Assembly: GCA_932521025.1 (NCBI GenBank)
Contig: OW051469.1
Location: 7,762,398 to 7,826,397 of the forward strand
Source of the DNA: Oscheius onirici
Lineage: Eukaryota; Nematoda; Chromadorea; Rhabditida; Rhabditidae
Direction of reading: 5' to 3'
Length of the DNA stretch: 64,000 nucleotides
The stretch's first letter is position 1. Each line of letters opens with the position of its first letter. A program made the translations under genes and the position numbers. Under the pieces are notes generated by a model, which saw nothing but the letters and a program-made list of their open reading frames with translations, ran no database searches and was not told where the DNA came from. Shown here in pieces: positions 24,034 to 37,100 of the stretch.

Positions 24034-27000
24034 GTCTGAAAAGAGGAAGAAGTTACTGGAACAGGAGAGAGAGAGAAGAGCAAAGCAACAACTGAGAGCT
24101 TATCGCCCTGAAGCGGACTGCAGCTATCAGTTTGACCCAGAAACCTTTGAAAAAAGTCCTGCTTTTCCCGCCCAACTGTACGAAAAGAAGAAGATGTGCA
24201 CAAATGGCAGAGGAGGAGAGTGCGCGACCCGTTGGTTTGCCGGATGGCGCAATCTTGTTGCGCAACGGGCGACCGTTCGTCTCTACAAGCAACTCTATCT
24301 GTTCTTTTGGGCTCTGGAGACTTCGTCACATGAAGATAGAGACCTCAGATCATTGAAAAATTAGCAGAATTCGTATTCTGATTCAGAGAGGTTTCGATCA
24401 AAACTTCCTACTCCACCTAAACGAGACAAAACGATGTTCTTCCAACTGCGTGCTGTTCCGGGAGGTTATAGTCTTCTACAGTCTAGCTGTCAAGAAAAAA
24501 GACTGACTGAAAAAGTGAACTGTGAGCGATTATAATCCCATAGTCTTGGACACATCCTAACTTTGTTCAGGATCGTTTTCTAAGATCTTCAGTGTCAAAA
24601 GGATTGAGCTGACTGAATTCGCGGAGTATCGGACTCGTCTTGATGTTCCATACCCTCACAGAAACCTGTAACCCCTCAAAATCAGTTTAGCTTGACTACT
24701 GGAGGACATCAACTGGCTTCGACTGTAGTCACAACCGAAGTTCTTCCAAGTGTTCTCAGGTTCTACAGACTTCGAGGTTGATCCTAATCTTCTGACCTCC
24801 CTATAAGCTAGACATCCTACATATTTATGCTGAAGGGGCTTCAGGACGTTCCTTCCCACATTTGAATTTTGTGTGCTGGCGGCATTCAATGGTAACGCGC
24901 GCGCCCAACAATTACCGCACAAAAGGGAGTGAGGAAGAAAGAGAGCAAAGACATTTTTGAATTTATTGTGAGAGAAAAATGAGAGAAAGAAGGGATGTAG
25001 GTATGAACGAGGAGGCATAAAAACTTGTGGTTGTGGACAGGTTCTGATGTCTCCTCAGAGATTGTCTCGGTAGATAAGGGTGGTCTGGATTTAAACTCTT
25101 TTTAGAGAGGCTATATAAAAGAAAGAGTGAGAGAATGCTCTTTGGATAGTTTCTGACGAATGGGAGGTGAGCAAAAGGTCAGCAGAGGGCAGCTGCGTGC
25201 CAGCGGCGGGTCAACCAACACACCGTGGCGGACAGAGAGAGGGCGGGCGGACCCACGATTTCCCGCCAAAATGGTGGAGGGACGGAGACGCCACCGGCTG
25301 CTGCTGCTCACTAAATCATTCTCGACCCACAAATTATGCTTTACTGTGTCGGGAAGGCGGAACGGAGGGACAGGTACTCTGTCAACTGAATCGAAGGAGA
25401 TAATTGACTTACAATGAGAGTGTCTGGCCTTTCAGAGTTATATCCAGCTGTTGTCTAACTCTCTCCGGACTCACACCGATACTGATCCATTACAATCTAT
25501 CAGAAGATGAAGTAAGATGTACTGTCAGGGAACTGGGAGGTTCAGAAAGCAGATGACTGATTTTTTATCCAAAGAGTGGGTATTTACAGTTTGTCTTCAA
25601 CAGTTTCAATATGAAGTAAGTACAGATCTTTTGTTTTAGCCAGACACGCTCTCATCGTCAGAGAAGAGATACAGTACAGCGCCGCAATATAGATTTATAG
25701 AAGATTTCATTTGAAGAGTCGGGTGTCGGAACTTACAATTTTTTTGGGGGAGGGACTACAATCATAGTTAAGATTGCAAAGCCCTGACAAACAATTTCAC
25801 CCTTTCAACTTTTGGCTAGCAGGTTGTATCTGTTATGTATATGTAGCTTACTGTCCTTTCTTATCCTGCTTCTGTGATGGTCATCCTTTTCCAGTTCTGC
25901 AGAGCTTTTTCCTTACATCTAGTCTTTTCTTCAGAAGAATGCCCTGATTTTCGGAGAATCTTTAAAAATACTCACAACTTTTGATACCTTTGCAGATTCG
26001 GCTTCTCTTCTTTGACCTTCCAAATGTCCATTGAAAAGTTCAAATTTGAATTGCGTACTGTCATTTTTCTCCGAAAGGCTAATTCATCTCGGGGGTCGTC
26101 GCGTTTGTTTGAGAATGCGGGAGAGAGCCTCCTCGCCACAGTCTGTGGGCGCCAAATTTGAACCATCACGACTGGCTGGTTTTTTGAGGGCCACAGCCAT
26201 CAGTTATAGCCAAAAAACGTCGTGGCATGTTCGACAAGACAGAGTGTGTACCGGTGGTTGGGGGTGAGAGCCGGTTTCCATTTCGGCACGAGCCATTGCT
26301 CTCCGGAGAGCAGAAGGCGGCCGCCGTTGGCGCAGCATGACCCAGATGGCCAGCGGCAAGTTTAGAGGATTTCCAGACTGTAGGAGAGAAAGAAGAGTAA
26401 CAGTGAGTGACAGATACAGTGATAGAGAGTTACAGGTACAGCACCATTAAGAAAGGTCAGTGATAGTAACAGGGACAGTGGTAATAAGAGAGACATTACA
26501 AGATTCTGTACTCAAACCAATAATTTAGCGCCAGTTGTCCCCTCAATGGCAATAATTCACGGCCCTGATAGTTTAATGTGTCGAATTTACTGCCAGAGTG
26601 TATGTGTCAGGTCGTAGTTTTCGTCGTCGATTACCTCGAAAAGTGGGAAGATAAGATCGAAACCTCATGGAGTTGAGTCAAGGTTACTCACTTGTTGACT
26701 ACGAGCAGACTGGCCGGAAGAAGGGCAGGTGCAGTCTCCTAATTGACTCGGTCATTAGGAGCAGCAGATGACTCCGATGAATTGTAGCCCTTCTTGACAG
26801 GCATATCGAATGGCTTCGGCGATGGAATATGGAAATTTGTGAGAAGTCTCTTTCGAGATGTTCTGGACAGAAATCGGGCGATAACACATAAATTTTAAGC
26901 GGGACTTGGCTACTTTTTTACATGGTTTTCCCATGTTTTTTCTAGTCCCTTGCAATAATTTTTGACGAAAACTAAAAACCAACAGACAAGAAACGTCTAA

Positions 27001-27478
27001 AACCGACCAATTCGTGAGAAAATCCAATTGTCAACGTCTGGTTAAAGGACTATGGACACCGGTCTCGCCGCGAATACCGTATTGTCACCAGTGCAGCCGA
27101 ATCTTTTTCGGTCCCTTTTCCTAATTTTTCTGATCACGTTTTCTTGGTTTCCCATGCCCGGTTTCCCTATTTTCGATTCTGTTTTGTGCTAAAGGAGATC
27201 CCAACGAAAATATCACATTTTTCATGCTGAAAATTGTTAAAATAGTCGAGACTCGACAAAATTTGATTGTTTTCGAAGCTCGTACCTTTCCCGAATGTTT
27301 CACATAATCTATCTGCCTTTCTTTCTCAATTTTCAGTTCCCCTGTTGTTTAGTAGCAAATTCGATTAGTTTGCTTGTCAAAGTTCTATTTCACCTGTGAA
27401 CTTCATCATTTCGTAGTTCTATGTCTCGAGCATTTTATTATTTCTTCTTTGTCTTCCAACTGTATTGCAGTTTTATAG
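24034..27478. promoter_or_regulatory. 3.4-kb intergenic region with E2F-like and TATA-like motifs
   Basis: Separates the E2F-like gene (minus) from RPL37 (plus). TTTTCCCGCCC occurs at about 24166 and TTTCCCGCC at about 25258, both matching the E2F consensus TTTSSCGC. TATATAAA at about 25112 lies on the plus strand upstream of a GC-rich patch (25180-25310). A minus-strand open stretch near 26770-26860 (KFPYSIAEAIRYACQEGLQF) may be a lone exon, but nothing supports it further. Otherwise no gene is seen. Confidence 0.45.
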
Positions 27479-28019
27479 ATGACGAAGGGTACCCAGGCCT
27501 TCGGTAAGAAGCACGTCAAGTCGCACACTCTGTGCAAGCGCTGCGGACGCTCATCCTTCCACATTCAGAAGAAGCGCTGCGCCTCATGCGGATATCCTGA
27601 TGCCAAGAAGAGAACGTACAACTGGGGAGCCAAATCCATTCGTAGACGCACTACCGGAACTGGCCGCATGAGCCACCTTAGAAGCGTTCACCGTCGTTTC
27701 AGGTAAATTTTTCAGTAAACTCTTTCTTTTGCTGCTGATACATTTCGAAGTCTTGGGGTATTGGTTGCTGTTCAACCTATCAAGAAAGTTTGTTTGAAGC
27801 TACGTGGTGCATTACTATTGCTATATGATTCGTATGACTGAAGACTAGCCTGCATTTGCAAGCTCTCGTTGTTATACTTGCTTCGACGCCATTACCTCCA
27901 GACTCCGAAATGTCACCAAAAGCTTTTCATTTTTATTATCGATTTGCTAATGATCAATTTTCAGAAACGGATTCCGTGAGGGAACTACTCCTAAGCCCAA
28001 GAGCGTGCCCACCAACTAA
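27479..28019 (+). CDS. RPL37: 60S ribosomal protein L37 (eL37)
   Basis: Exons 27479-27702 and 27965-28019 encode 92 residues, the normal eL37 length. It opens [19 protein letters not shown]. The four zinc-binding cysteines are in CKRCG and CASCG, followed by the conserved GTGRMSHLR and [10 protein letters not shown] across the splice, and the end is KPKSVPTN. The protein is a basic rRNA-binding component of the large subunit. The ATG follows a TATTGCAG acceptor by 8 bases. AATAAA is at 28035-28040, and the UTP20 start is only 168 bp past the stop. Confidence 0.97.
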
Positions 28020-28187
28020 GGTTGTTTGTTGTTGAATAAACTGTTTTCTATAAACTTTTGTATTTGCTTTGTTCCATTTTTACAACTCCTATTGGTTCTC
28101 TTGTCCATGCTTGTTTCAATCCATTTCGATCATCTTCTTGGCAATCCTCGGCTCTCTAAGCCACTCTTACGCTAGAATTGTAGACGA

Positions 28188-31100
28188 ATGAGTAGCGACG
28201 AAGAAGAGCCAGAGATTGTCGACAACAAGGTCGGCAAGTATGCCGGTCTACGCTTCGTCAGCTTCACCAAATGTGTTGCCCAAATTGGAGGGGATAACTC
28301 GAAGTTGAGTAGGCGATTGATGCTTACAGATGCAACGGAGAACACGTTCTTTACCGATGCGCTCACAAAATGGAATGATCAAGACTATAGTGCTTCCTAC
28401 AGTAAGAGATTGTCTTCCCGTTTTTGAGTATTCGTCAATTGTAGACGCCTTCGTGGAAGAAATCCCATCTGCCGATATCCAGACGTATGCCCAACTTCTG
28501 CACAACAAGGGCACTCTTGCTACGTCTCTTCTTAAACACTTGAATCTCGATGTCAGTTTGATTCCATTGGATCTTCTTTACCTCTCTGGTCCGCGAGAAA
28601 CATAACTAGCCGTGAAAATATTAGCTGAAAACCTACAGCTTTGGTTCTTTCATACAACACGACTTAGAACCTGAGACAACGAGACCCTGATGACTAAATT
28701 TCTTTGGTAGTATAAGTCACACAACTCTAAACAAGCCACTAGAACATTCGTTACTCGACAAAATTTGTCTTGCTGTTTTTCCAGAAAAGCTAGAACTATC
28801 AACAGACTTTTTTCTTCAACAAGACTATCCGAAATCTTGAAATATCAACTAGGAAGCACCTGTAGCAGATCTCTTTTCCCTTCACAACCAAGTGTACAAA
28901 GCTGCCATAAAACCTTTTGCCTAACAAAAATTGGCCTGATCTTGTGATATCTCGGACTAGAAGGTAAAGAATAATATTCCCTCCCTCATAAATCAAAACC
29001 TTTTTAAGGCGAAGAACAAGTCAGTACCGGCATTTTGCGAGCTTCTGGCCGCCTTGGCCCGTGACTTGAAGGAGGAGTTTGACGACTACATGTGGCCGGC
29101 TTTTGAGTGTCTCACAAACATTCTGGGTAAGAAATTAAGCGTTTCTCAAAGATTCAAAATCTTAGATTTTGGCGAGCAGGAGAAGGAATCCGTTGAGTCC
29201 GCTTTCTATTGTCTCTCGATTTTGATCAAAGTGCTCTGGAAGAAGTTGGCCAAAAATATCAGAAAAACTTTCACCCGTTTCGTCCCGCTCTTCGGAAGCA
29301 GTCGCGAATATGTCCGTCGTTTTGCGGCCGAGAGTTTTGCCTTCTTGATGAGGAAACTAAGTGATTTGAGAGATGTTGCTGCTTTCATCGTTTGTGACAC
29401 TTTCAAGGTTCGTTTTTCGGGACAAATCCTTTAAAAAGATCATTCCAGGCTAGCGACGATTATCTAAAAGAGGGAACGGCCTCTCTTTTCTTCCACATTT
29501 TCAAAGGCTGGTCCGGCGGATTTCACAGTGCTGCTGATCAGCAAATAGCCGAGCTGCTAGACAGCGTCCTGGCCATCGAAGATGCCCCACAAAGAGCCTA
29601 CGGTTTTGAGATCCTCGAGAGCATGACTGACATGACAGTTCGCTATTCGGTCAGGCACAAAAACTCGTCTATTGGACTCTTCGAAGCAGTCATATTGGTA
29701 ATTTCGTTCTTTAGCACCAAAAAGGAAGAAAAATCAGAAATGCCTCGAGACGACACGTTCGCTGGATCGAACCAGCTATCTCCTGAAGCTCCTGCAGCAT
29801 CTTTTCGTCGACGGACGCAGTGGAATCATTTTTTCGGATCGCAAGCGGCTCTTTGCCGTCTTGATGAGCCTCGTGTCTTCGGATTTCTTCAAATTACACG
29901 CCGATTTTGCCATCTTTATGACACAGGTTCGATATCGTCGTCTATAGTCAGCCGGTCCTTCAAAATTGTTCGCTACGGGAACTTTTGGCTAACAAACATT
30001 GTAGCGTTGAATATTCAGTCAAACAACGTAGATATCTATCCTCTGAATGCTATCTAAAACAGTCCTCCCTTCCCCTGGTAAAGTAAAGTAGTAAAAAGCC
30101 TCGATACGAAAGATCATCAACGTCTTCCTTTGATGGTGTTTGCCCTTCTTTTCCCGGGTAATTCATATCAGACATCGCTAGTGGTCGAACTAACCGGTCG
30201 TAGTCACGACGTGGCCCAAATTTCAGCTTGTACGGTTACTCTAACAGAGCCGTGCTACGATCACGGATGGCTGAATTTTTTCCGACCAAGAGCTGACTGG
30301 TTAGCCATTCTTTCCTGATCGCGTATCGATAGCTCTTTTGGATTCTCTCACACAGCTCCGATAGTTCCTTTCCGAACATTTCTTCCCTTCCCATATAACA
30401 TCCTCTTTACAGTTTTAGAGGCCGTCTTGACTGAGTATTCAACGCTATAAGTAGGCCAAAAGTTCCTAAAAAGCGAACAGTTGTGAACGAGTACGTATTG
30501 AAAGTATTGGCTGAACAGATCTAACATCTGATTTTTAGTGTCTCCAAGTCGTCTTCAAAGGAACCTCCTGGAACCTGTCACTGCGTGAATTCTTCTCCAA
30601 GCTGGTCAAACTCGACTATACCGTCAACTGTCCCGAAATTCTGCTCAATTTGTTCTCCTCGATCCGCGATGTGGACTCCTTTGATCTCAATATTATGCCC
30701 TATCTCGGAGAGCTAGCTACCTACATTTTGGAGAAACGAGCAGATCTCATCGAGTCCCTGCTATCCTTATATGCTCGAATCTGCGCCGAGAAGAGGCCTC
30801 TGGAACAGGTCATGAACAAAAGTTGGTTTATTTCGAGAAGTGGAAAAAAGATTTAGAACGATCTGCCTTTTTCGATGTTGCGAAACACGCGGCTGTGAAG
30901 CAGTGGATTATAGCCGAACTGTCAGTTTTGCCGGAGAAAGAGCCAGTTCGAGCCGCTGACATAGTAGTCGTTTGGCCTTGGCTATTCAATACGGGCGAGA
31001 AACACGAAGGTTTGTTTGAAGAGCCTCGTTTTGTGTGAATCGAGAATTGACAACAAATAATAGCGTAACGAAGATGCATAGTGGTATGGCCTGCAATTTT

Positions 31101-34100
31101 TTGTTTCCATAGCTCGTGTTTACCCTTTATGCTTCTCTTTGGTTTCGCTATTTTTTTATAGGTGTTTCCAGCTGTTTCTCTACAAACCGTCCTTTCCTTC
31201 CACAGAACAAGAATGTTACCAACAGTCTCAATTCAAAGTTACCCATTCAATCATATCTTTTAGTTGTTTCCGTATTAACTTACCCCACGATTTGCTGTTA
31301 GTATTGTAAACATATTCGTTTTCACACAAACACACAACAATTCCTCCACTTTCAGGCGTGGAATATGTTCAAAAGTGGCTGATCAACTTGTTGCGAGCAG
31401 ATGGCCATAAATCTGGCCGCGAACACTCACAGCTATGTTTCCTCGTCGGCTCCGCCATCTTCCAGACGGATAGAGACCAGCTCTCCAGTATTCCGAAAGA
31501 GCACTTTGAAAAACTCGTGGAGTCGTCAAAGTGCTCCCAATCTTCCGTCCTGCTTCTTCTTCTTCATGTTCACAGTTCCGGCGAACAGAATGATATGGAC
31601 TACCTCACAAGGTTTGTTTTAACTCATTGTTCTCTAAAATAACATTTTAGAGTCTTGGAACTGCTGAAGCCGGCCTTCTTCTGCTCGAACTCTTCCAAAA
31701 GAAAAGCTGCTCTGGAAGTGCTGAAGAGCTTCGATGTGCCGCTGGAAGGACTGGATTGCCATGACGATGAGAGACATTTGGTTCGTTTTTCTTCGCTTTA
31801 CCGACGGAAAATCTTGTCATTGGTGTTTTACAAGCGGCCGATTGTCAAACAATACTTGCTGTGTGAACTCTTGCAGAATCTGGTAGAAAACCACACCGTG
31901 AGAAGCTTGAATAGCTTTCGTAGCCAACATTTACCTTACAATCAGGCCCCGATCATCGGAGTATTCTTTCGTGAAAAGTTATTGATCCAGTAGTCTGAAA
32001 AGATTGCATCTAAAATTACAAGGTAAATTTTCAGGCAGTGCCCGAAGGAATGTTCAAAATTCTCTACGAGGCCGAGACGACGGATCTGACGGATTCTCGC
32101 GGTCGTCTTCTCTACTTTCGCAAGTTGCTCTATGGAACTCATGTCCGCCAGCTACCGAAGGGACATCGTCACGAATTTGAACATGTAATTCACATTATTT
32201 TGGCATCAATGTACAAAAACGTTTGCAGATCATTCTACGAATCGGTCTCTCGCAATTCTTCGTTCAGTTCACCTTCCTCTGGCCGGGAATGCACGAACTG
32301 CTGACATCGTTCGCCCGCGGAATGGACATCGACGTCTTCTGGACGATTATGGGCTCAATTTTGGAAGAAATACAAACTGCCTGTCGACTCGTCCACACGG
32401 AGACGGAAGCCGGTCCTTTCGCTCATCTGTTGCAGAAAATTGACGAGGTTAACCGCTTCGACTACCTGTCGGCCCGGATCCAGATTCTCAAGTTTTTGGT
32501 CACGATCAGCGACCTGGCTGAGAGGAGAACTCGCGTCCTGAGTCCTTTTCTACTCGATTTCTATGAGTGGGTTTTGCACCAAATGTCAATACAGCAAAGT
32601 TAATGCGCAGAATCTCGAGAAAGATACATAATATATAGATGTTCTATGCCCGCTTTTTAGATGTTGTTAAAGGCTCTATAACTTTCCAGAAGATCTTTTG
32701 AAACGCTAGTTTTTTCTGTATTTGTTTTTGTGATCCAATGACAACGCTATTTGCTTGCTTCTCAGACGACGGAAGTTCTGGTTCCATGCTAAAATGTACT
32801 GGCTTTGTCTTCACAATAACGCCAAATGTAATTTTGCGAAAATAATGAGCCAATCTGCCAGGTTTCCTCCTGTTCGCAAGTTCTTCCCAAATGTCCCGTG
32901 ACTTTTTACTTTTCAGGAAGGACTTCCTCGAGCTCGAAGACGTATCTGAGAATGACGACGAGAAGAAACGATTGTCCGGCAGCGAGAAACGGAAGGCCCT
33001 CTGTGCCTATTTGAACATCTTTGCCAAGTTCGGCGACGCCAGATCCGTCTACCTTGAGCCCAAGATCCGCAGTATGTATGACAATGTCAGTTTGCACTCT
33101 CTTGTCTTGCCTTATTCGCAAAATAACTCGAAATTAACGTTACATTTCAGCTTCTGACCTATCCAGACAGCGGAATCGTGAAATCGACCGTCGCATGTCT
33201 CTTTACCTATCGAAACAAGGCTCTGACTCCATATCGAGAGAATTTCGAGGCCCTGGTCGAGGAGAAGACGTTCAAAGACCAGCTGGTTCTCTTCAAAATC
33301 CTCGAAGAAGATGGAGATGCCGTTCTTCATGTCGATCACAGAGAGACGGTCATGCCCGTCTTGCTCAGGTTTTTGCTCTGTTTGAGGCTAAAAATATATA
33401 ATTTAGGCTCCTGTACGGTAAGCTCCGAATGACGACAAAGAAGAAGACGGCCGGCTCGAGAAGAACCGCCATTTTCCGATATTTGGCCGGATGCAGGGCC
33501 GAAGAGCTTCAACTTTTCCTCGATATCGTCTTCAGTCATGTGACAAAAACGCTAGGCTCTGGCGCGGAAATGTTCGAAAATGTGGAAAATTTCTTTAAGG
33601 AGAAGAAACGGCACGAAATTACGCTGGAAAATGTAAAAAGGTAGGGTTTTTATTCAATTTCAGGCAAAAATGGTGAAAGACAACCAAATGTACAACAAAT
33701 AAGGGATCCTGGAAGAAATAGATCTGTTACATTGCTTTTGGCTTGAAGACCCGTAGTTTTGAAGCAGATTCTGACCCGTCGAACATCGAATCTCGTACCA
33801 GTAGCTCTTCTGCTCTGGCCACATCTCCAGCCATGGCAGAAGCCACCAAAATTTGCAGTCGCAGAGCAAATTGTTGCCCTAAAACGGACTTTTTCTTGTA
33901 AAGCCTGTAGGTTACCGCCAGATGGATGGAATGTAAAATTGTGCCGTGCTGATTGATCACAGGCAACTTGGTCTCGTCTTTGAAAGGCTCAAAGCTCGTT
34001 ATCCTGTTGTTGGCTAGAGACAGGGAGAGAAAGTTGACGCTGGTGAGAGTGTTGAAGATTTGGTAGGGAAAGTTCTCAATGGAAGTGTTGGAAAGTTCGA

Positions 34101-37100
34101 GGTGGAAGAGGTAGCCCCGGAGACCGTGAAAGGCGCTCACTTCTATCTGAAATTCTAACTCTTAGTTGAGGTTGAACACTTGACCGAAACAACTCCATCT
34201 CCCGATCGCCTGATGTATTTCATTCGACTCTTTGTTCGGAGCAATAGTCACCGGTTCTAAGGTGAACTTTTCCTTTGTAGGTTATCTTTTCTACGCGTCT
34301 GGAGCACTTTTCTAATGTTTTTTTTCTCGTTAAATGACGAAAGCTACCTTTTTGTCGAATCTTTCCGTGATGTTTTGCTGTCTTTCAAGCTAGTCGTAAG
34401 ATTAAAGCTCTACGCTAAATTCTAGATAACGTCGTGTTTCTCAAAGCTTTTCTTTCTCAATCGTTGTTCCATCATAGGATTCGGTTTTCTCTCAGCTAGA
34501 ATATCGTCCCTTTCTTTTTTTGAACTGACCTTTGAAATGTTCTCTCCATGAATTGCCAGCTCTCTCATAAGTCGCTTGTCTGCTGCGAATAACTGTCTAT
34601 CAAGTACTGCGTCCTTGATTTCGATGTGAAGAGCTCGAAGAGGAGGCAGAGATTTCAAGAGAGCCGTCGTGTTATAGCTAGTGATTCCTGGCACTCCCGT
34701 CAGCTAAACTTACGCTTTTTGAGCCAGCTTTTTGCATTTTCCTACCCGTAACTCCTTCAGCGTCGTCATAAGGCTGAGAGAACTGGGCTTGGGCATTTCT
34801 CGAAGCGAAGGCATATCTGTGATGTACAGACTGTCCAGCTGGAAGAAAATTTCTCATTTCTAGTAAATTTCTACCAGCTTTACCTGATAAATATGCCGGA
34901 AAAGCTCATCCTTTAGCACTTCCATGTTATTTCCACTGATATTCAAGTGCTTTAGCTCATAGAGATCCTCGAAGCATTCTGGCTCGAGATTTCTCAGCGT
35001 ATTATAACTGATGTCGAGGGAGAATAGTTTGGAAATAGGGGCCAGATCCTTCTTTGAGAGCTCGTAGATTTTGTTGCTGTTTAGATCGATTAGAATATTT
35101 TTTGTGGCTACTTACAGACTAATATTCAAGTGTCGGATTCCGCGATGACTGAATTTGGGGACGGAAAAGAGACCAGTTGCTGCCAGATTGACCGAGACGA
35201 TCGTGTGACTAATGTCCTGGAACATTTTTGACTGTTTTCTTTGAGCTCTGAACTTTGAGCAATTACGCCAGCGCGTGCTACCTGTGAAGCCAATTAATGG
35301 GGACTTGAACAAGGTTTCTCGTTCTCGTATTTTGGTTAGCTTGAGAGCAGAACGTTTACCAAATTTACCGCTTCGATCCTCCGATATTTTAATTTAGTTT
35401 TCCAAGGTTCCGTTCTCTCATACACTTCTTTTTAGTCCAAACCCTCACCCTAAACGCCGTCGGGCTCCACAAACTGATCGGATTGTGACTGATGTCCAGA
35501 ATGCGCAGATTGGTCAAATGCTCAAAGGCAGCTTCCTCAACGCCTTCCACGAAATTGTTGGCCAGCTTGAGAATCGAAACATTCTTCAGTCCAACAAGTT
35601 GAGGGGCATCGATTAGTTTCAGGCGATTCCAGGAGATTGAAAGACTGCCGAGACTCTCGGAACAGGGCTCAAGAGCTTCTATAGGGACTCTTTGAAGCTG
35701 ATTGTGTGAAAGATCAATCTGGTGCAGATTGTTCTTGCCCAAAGAGCCGTGGGGCATGCTGTTGAGGGAATTGTGGCTCAGGTCAAGCAAGCTGATCATA
35801 TCCTAAAAATTGCTTTTACAGAAAGATTTGTACCTGATTTTATCGACTTTTCTAACTAATTTTTGACCTGTTTTTAACCCACCTGATGAACAAACGTGTC
35901 CCGCCAAATGGTCTTGACATAATTGTGAGAAATGTCAATGTAGGCCAGTTTGTTGCAAGATTTGAAGACATTGCTCTGTATTTCCATGATTCCATTGTGT
36001 CGGAGCGAAATATCATGGAGAAGATCGAAATTTTCCATCATTTCCCTCCGCACGCTTTGGAGATTGTTGTGAGCTAAGTTAAGACGCTGTAGACTGCGTT
36101 TTACGCACGATAATTCGACTCTAAATTTGTATTTTCCACGTCAGTTCAGAAAACTTACAAGGTGAGGTTATTATGAGCCAGATCGAGTGTCTGCAACTCT
36201 GTAACTTGTCCTAAACTGTCGCAGTCGAACAGCTTCAACTTGTTGTGGCTCAAATTTATCGCTTCGACCTTTCTGGACAAATGGATGGCACTCCGCTCCA
36301 TGAACTCAATCTCATTGTTGTTCAGGAGAAGTGTCTCAAGATGGGGCACACTGTAGATTGAGTGAGAAGTCACGTGGAGGAGAGCATTGTGCGAGAGGTC
36401 GAGAAAACGGAGACTCTTTAGATGGGAGAAGGTCTGAAAATAGAATTGAATATTGGGTAAACCGTTAGATGATTTACAAGGCCACCTTGAACTTATTTCA
36501 CTAGTTTCCTCGCTCTGTAGACATCTCTTCTCACTAGGGACAGAAATTTCTGTCTTCGCACCAAGAAACACGGCCGTTATATCCTTTAAAAAAACGACCA
36601 CTTTTGCGTTTGAAACGTCCTTTGGAAGATATTGGTCGATTCCTACACGCTTACCTGAGGCGAGAGTGTCTTCAGCTGATTGTTCGACAATCTCAGCTGT
36701 TGCAAGTTTTCCAAATGAGCAAAGGCATCAGATTTGAGAAATTCGATCCTGTTCCTGTCCAAATTCAACGTCTTGAGCTCTTTTGAACTAGCGGCGTCGA
36801 AGATCTGATCGTCGACATGGGTGATTTTGTTGTCAGCCAGCGACAAATGCTCCATTCGGGGAAGATTGGCCAAAACTTTGGCAGGAAGGGAGGCTATCTG
36901 GTTCCGATCCAGGACCAAATGTCTCACCTTTACTGTCCTAGAGAGAGCCTGGACAGGAAATTGCTTGATTCGATTGTTCTGAAAGTATTTTAGAACTAAG
37001 AGTTCACATTTCCCACCTGTAGGAACAACTTTTCCAGCTCTGGAAGCTTCTCGAAAGCCTTGGGGCCGATATTTTCGATGAAATTGTAGGACAGGTCCAA

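Noticed and set aside
24032..24364. 110-codon plus-strand frame starting MSEKRKKLLEQERERRAKQQ
   Set aside because: Its ATG overlaps the E2F start and acceptor on the other strand. No splice sites or family support; it could be real but is not demonstrable.
25160..25417. Open frames in the GC-rich patch downstream of TATATAAA
   Set aside because: Several frames are open because of base composition; there is no domain, conserved sequence or clear splice partner.
26282..26292. TTCGGCACGAG, resembling a cDNA-library adapter
   Set aside because: Eleven bases within ordinary sequence, with no vector flanks; coincidence.
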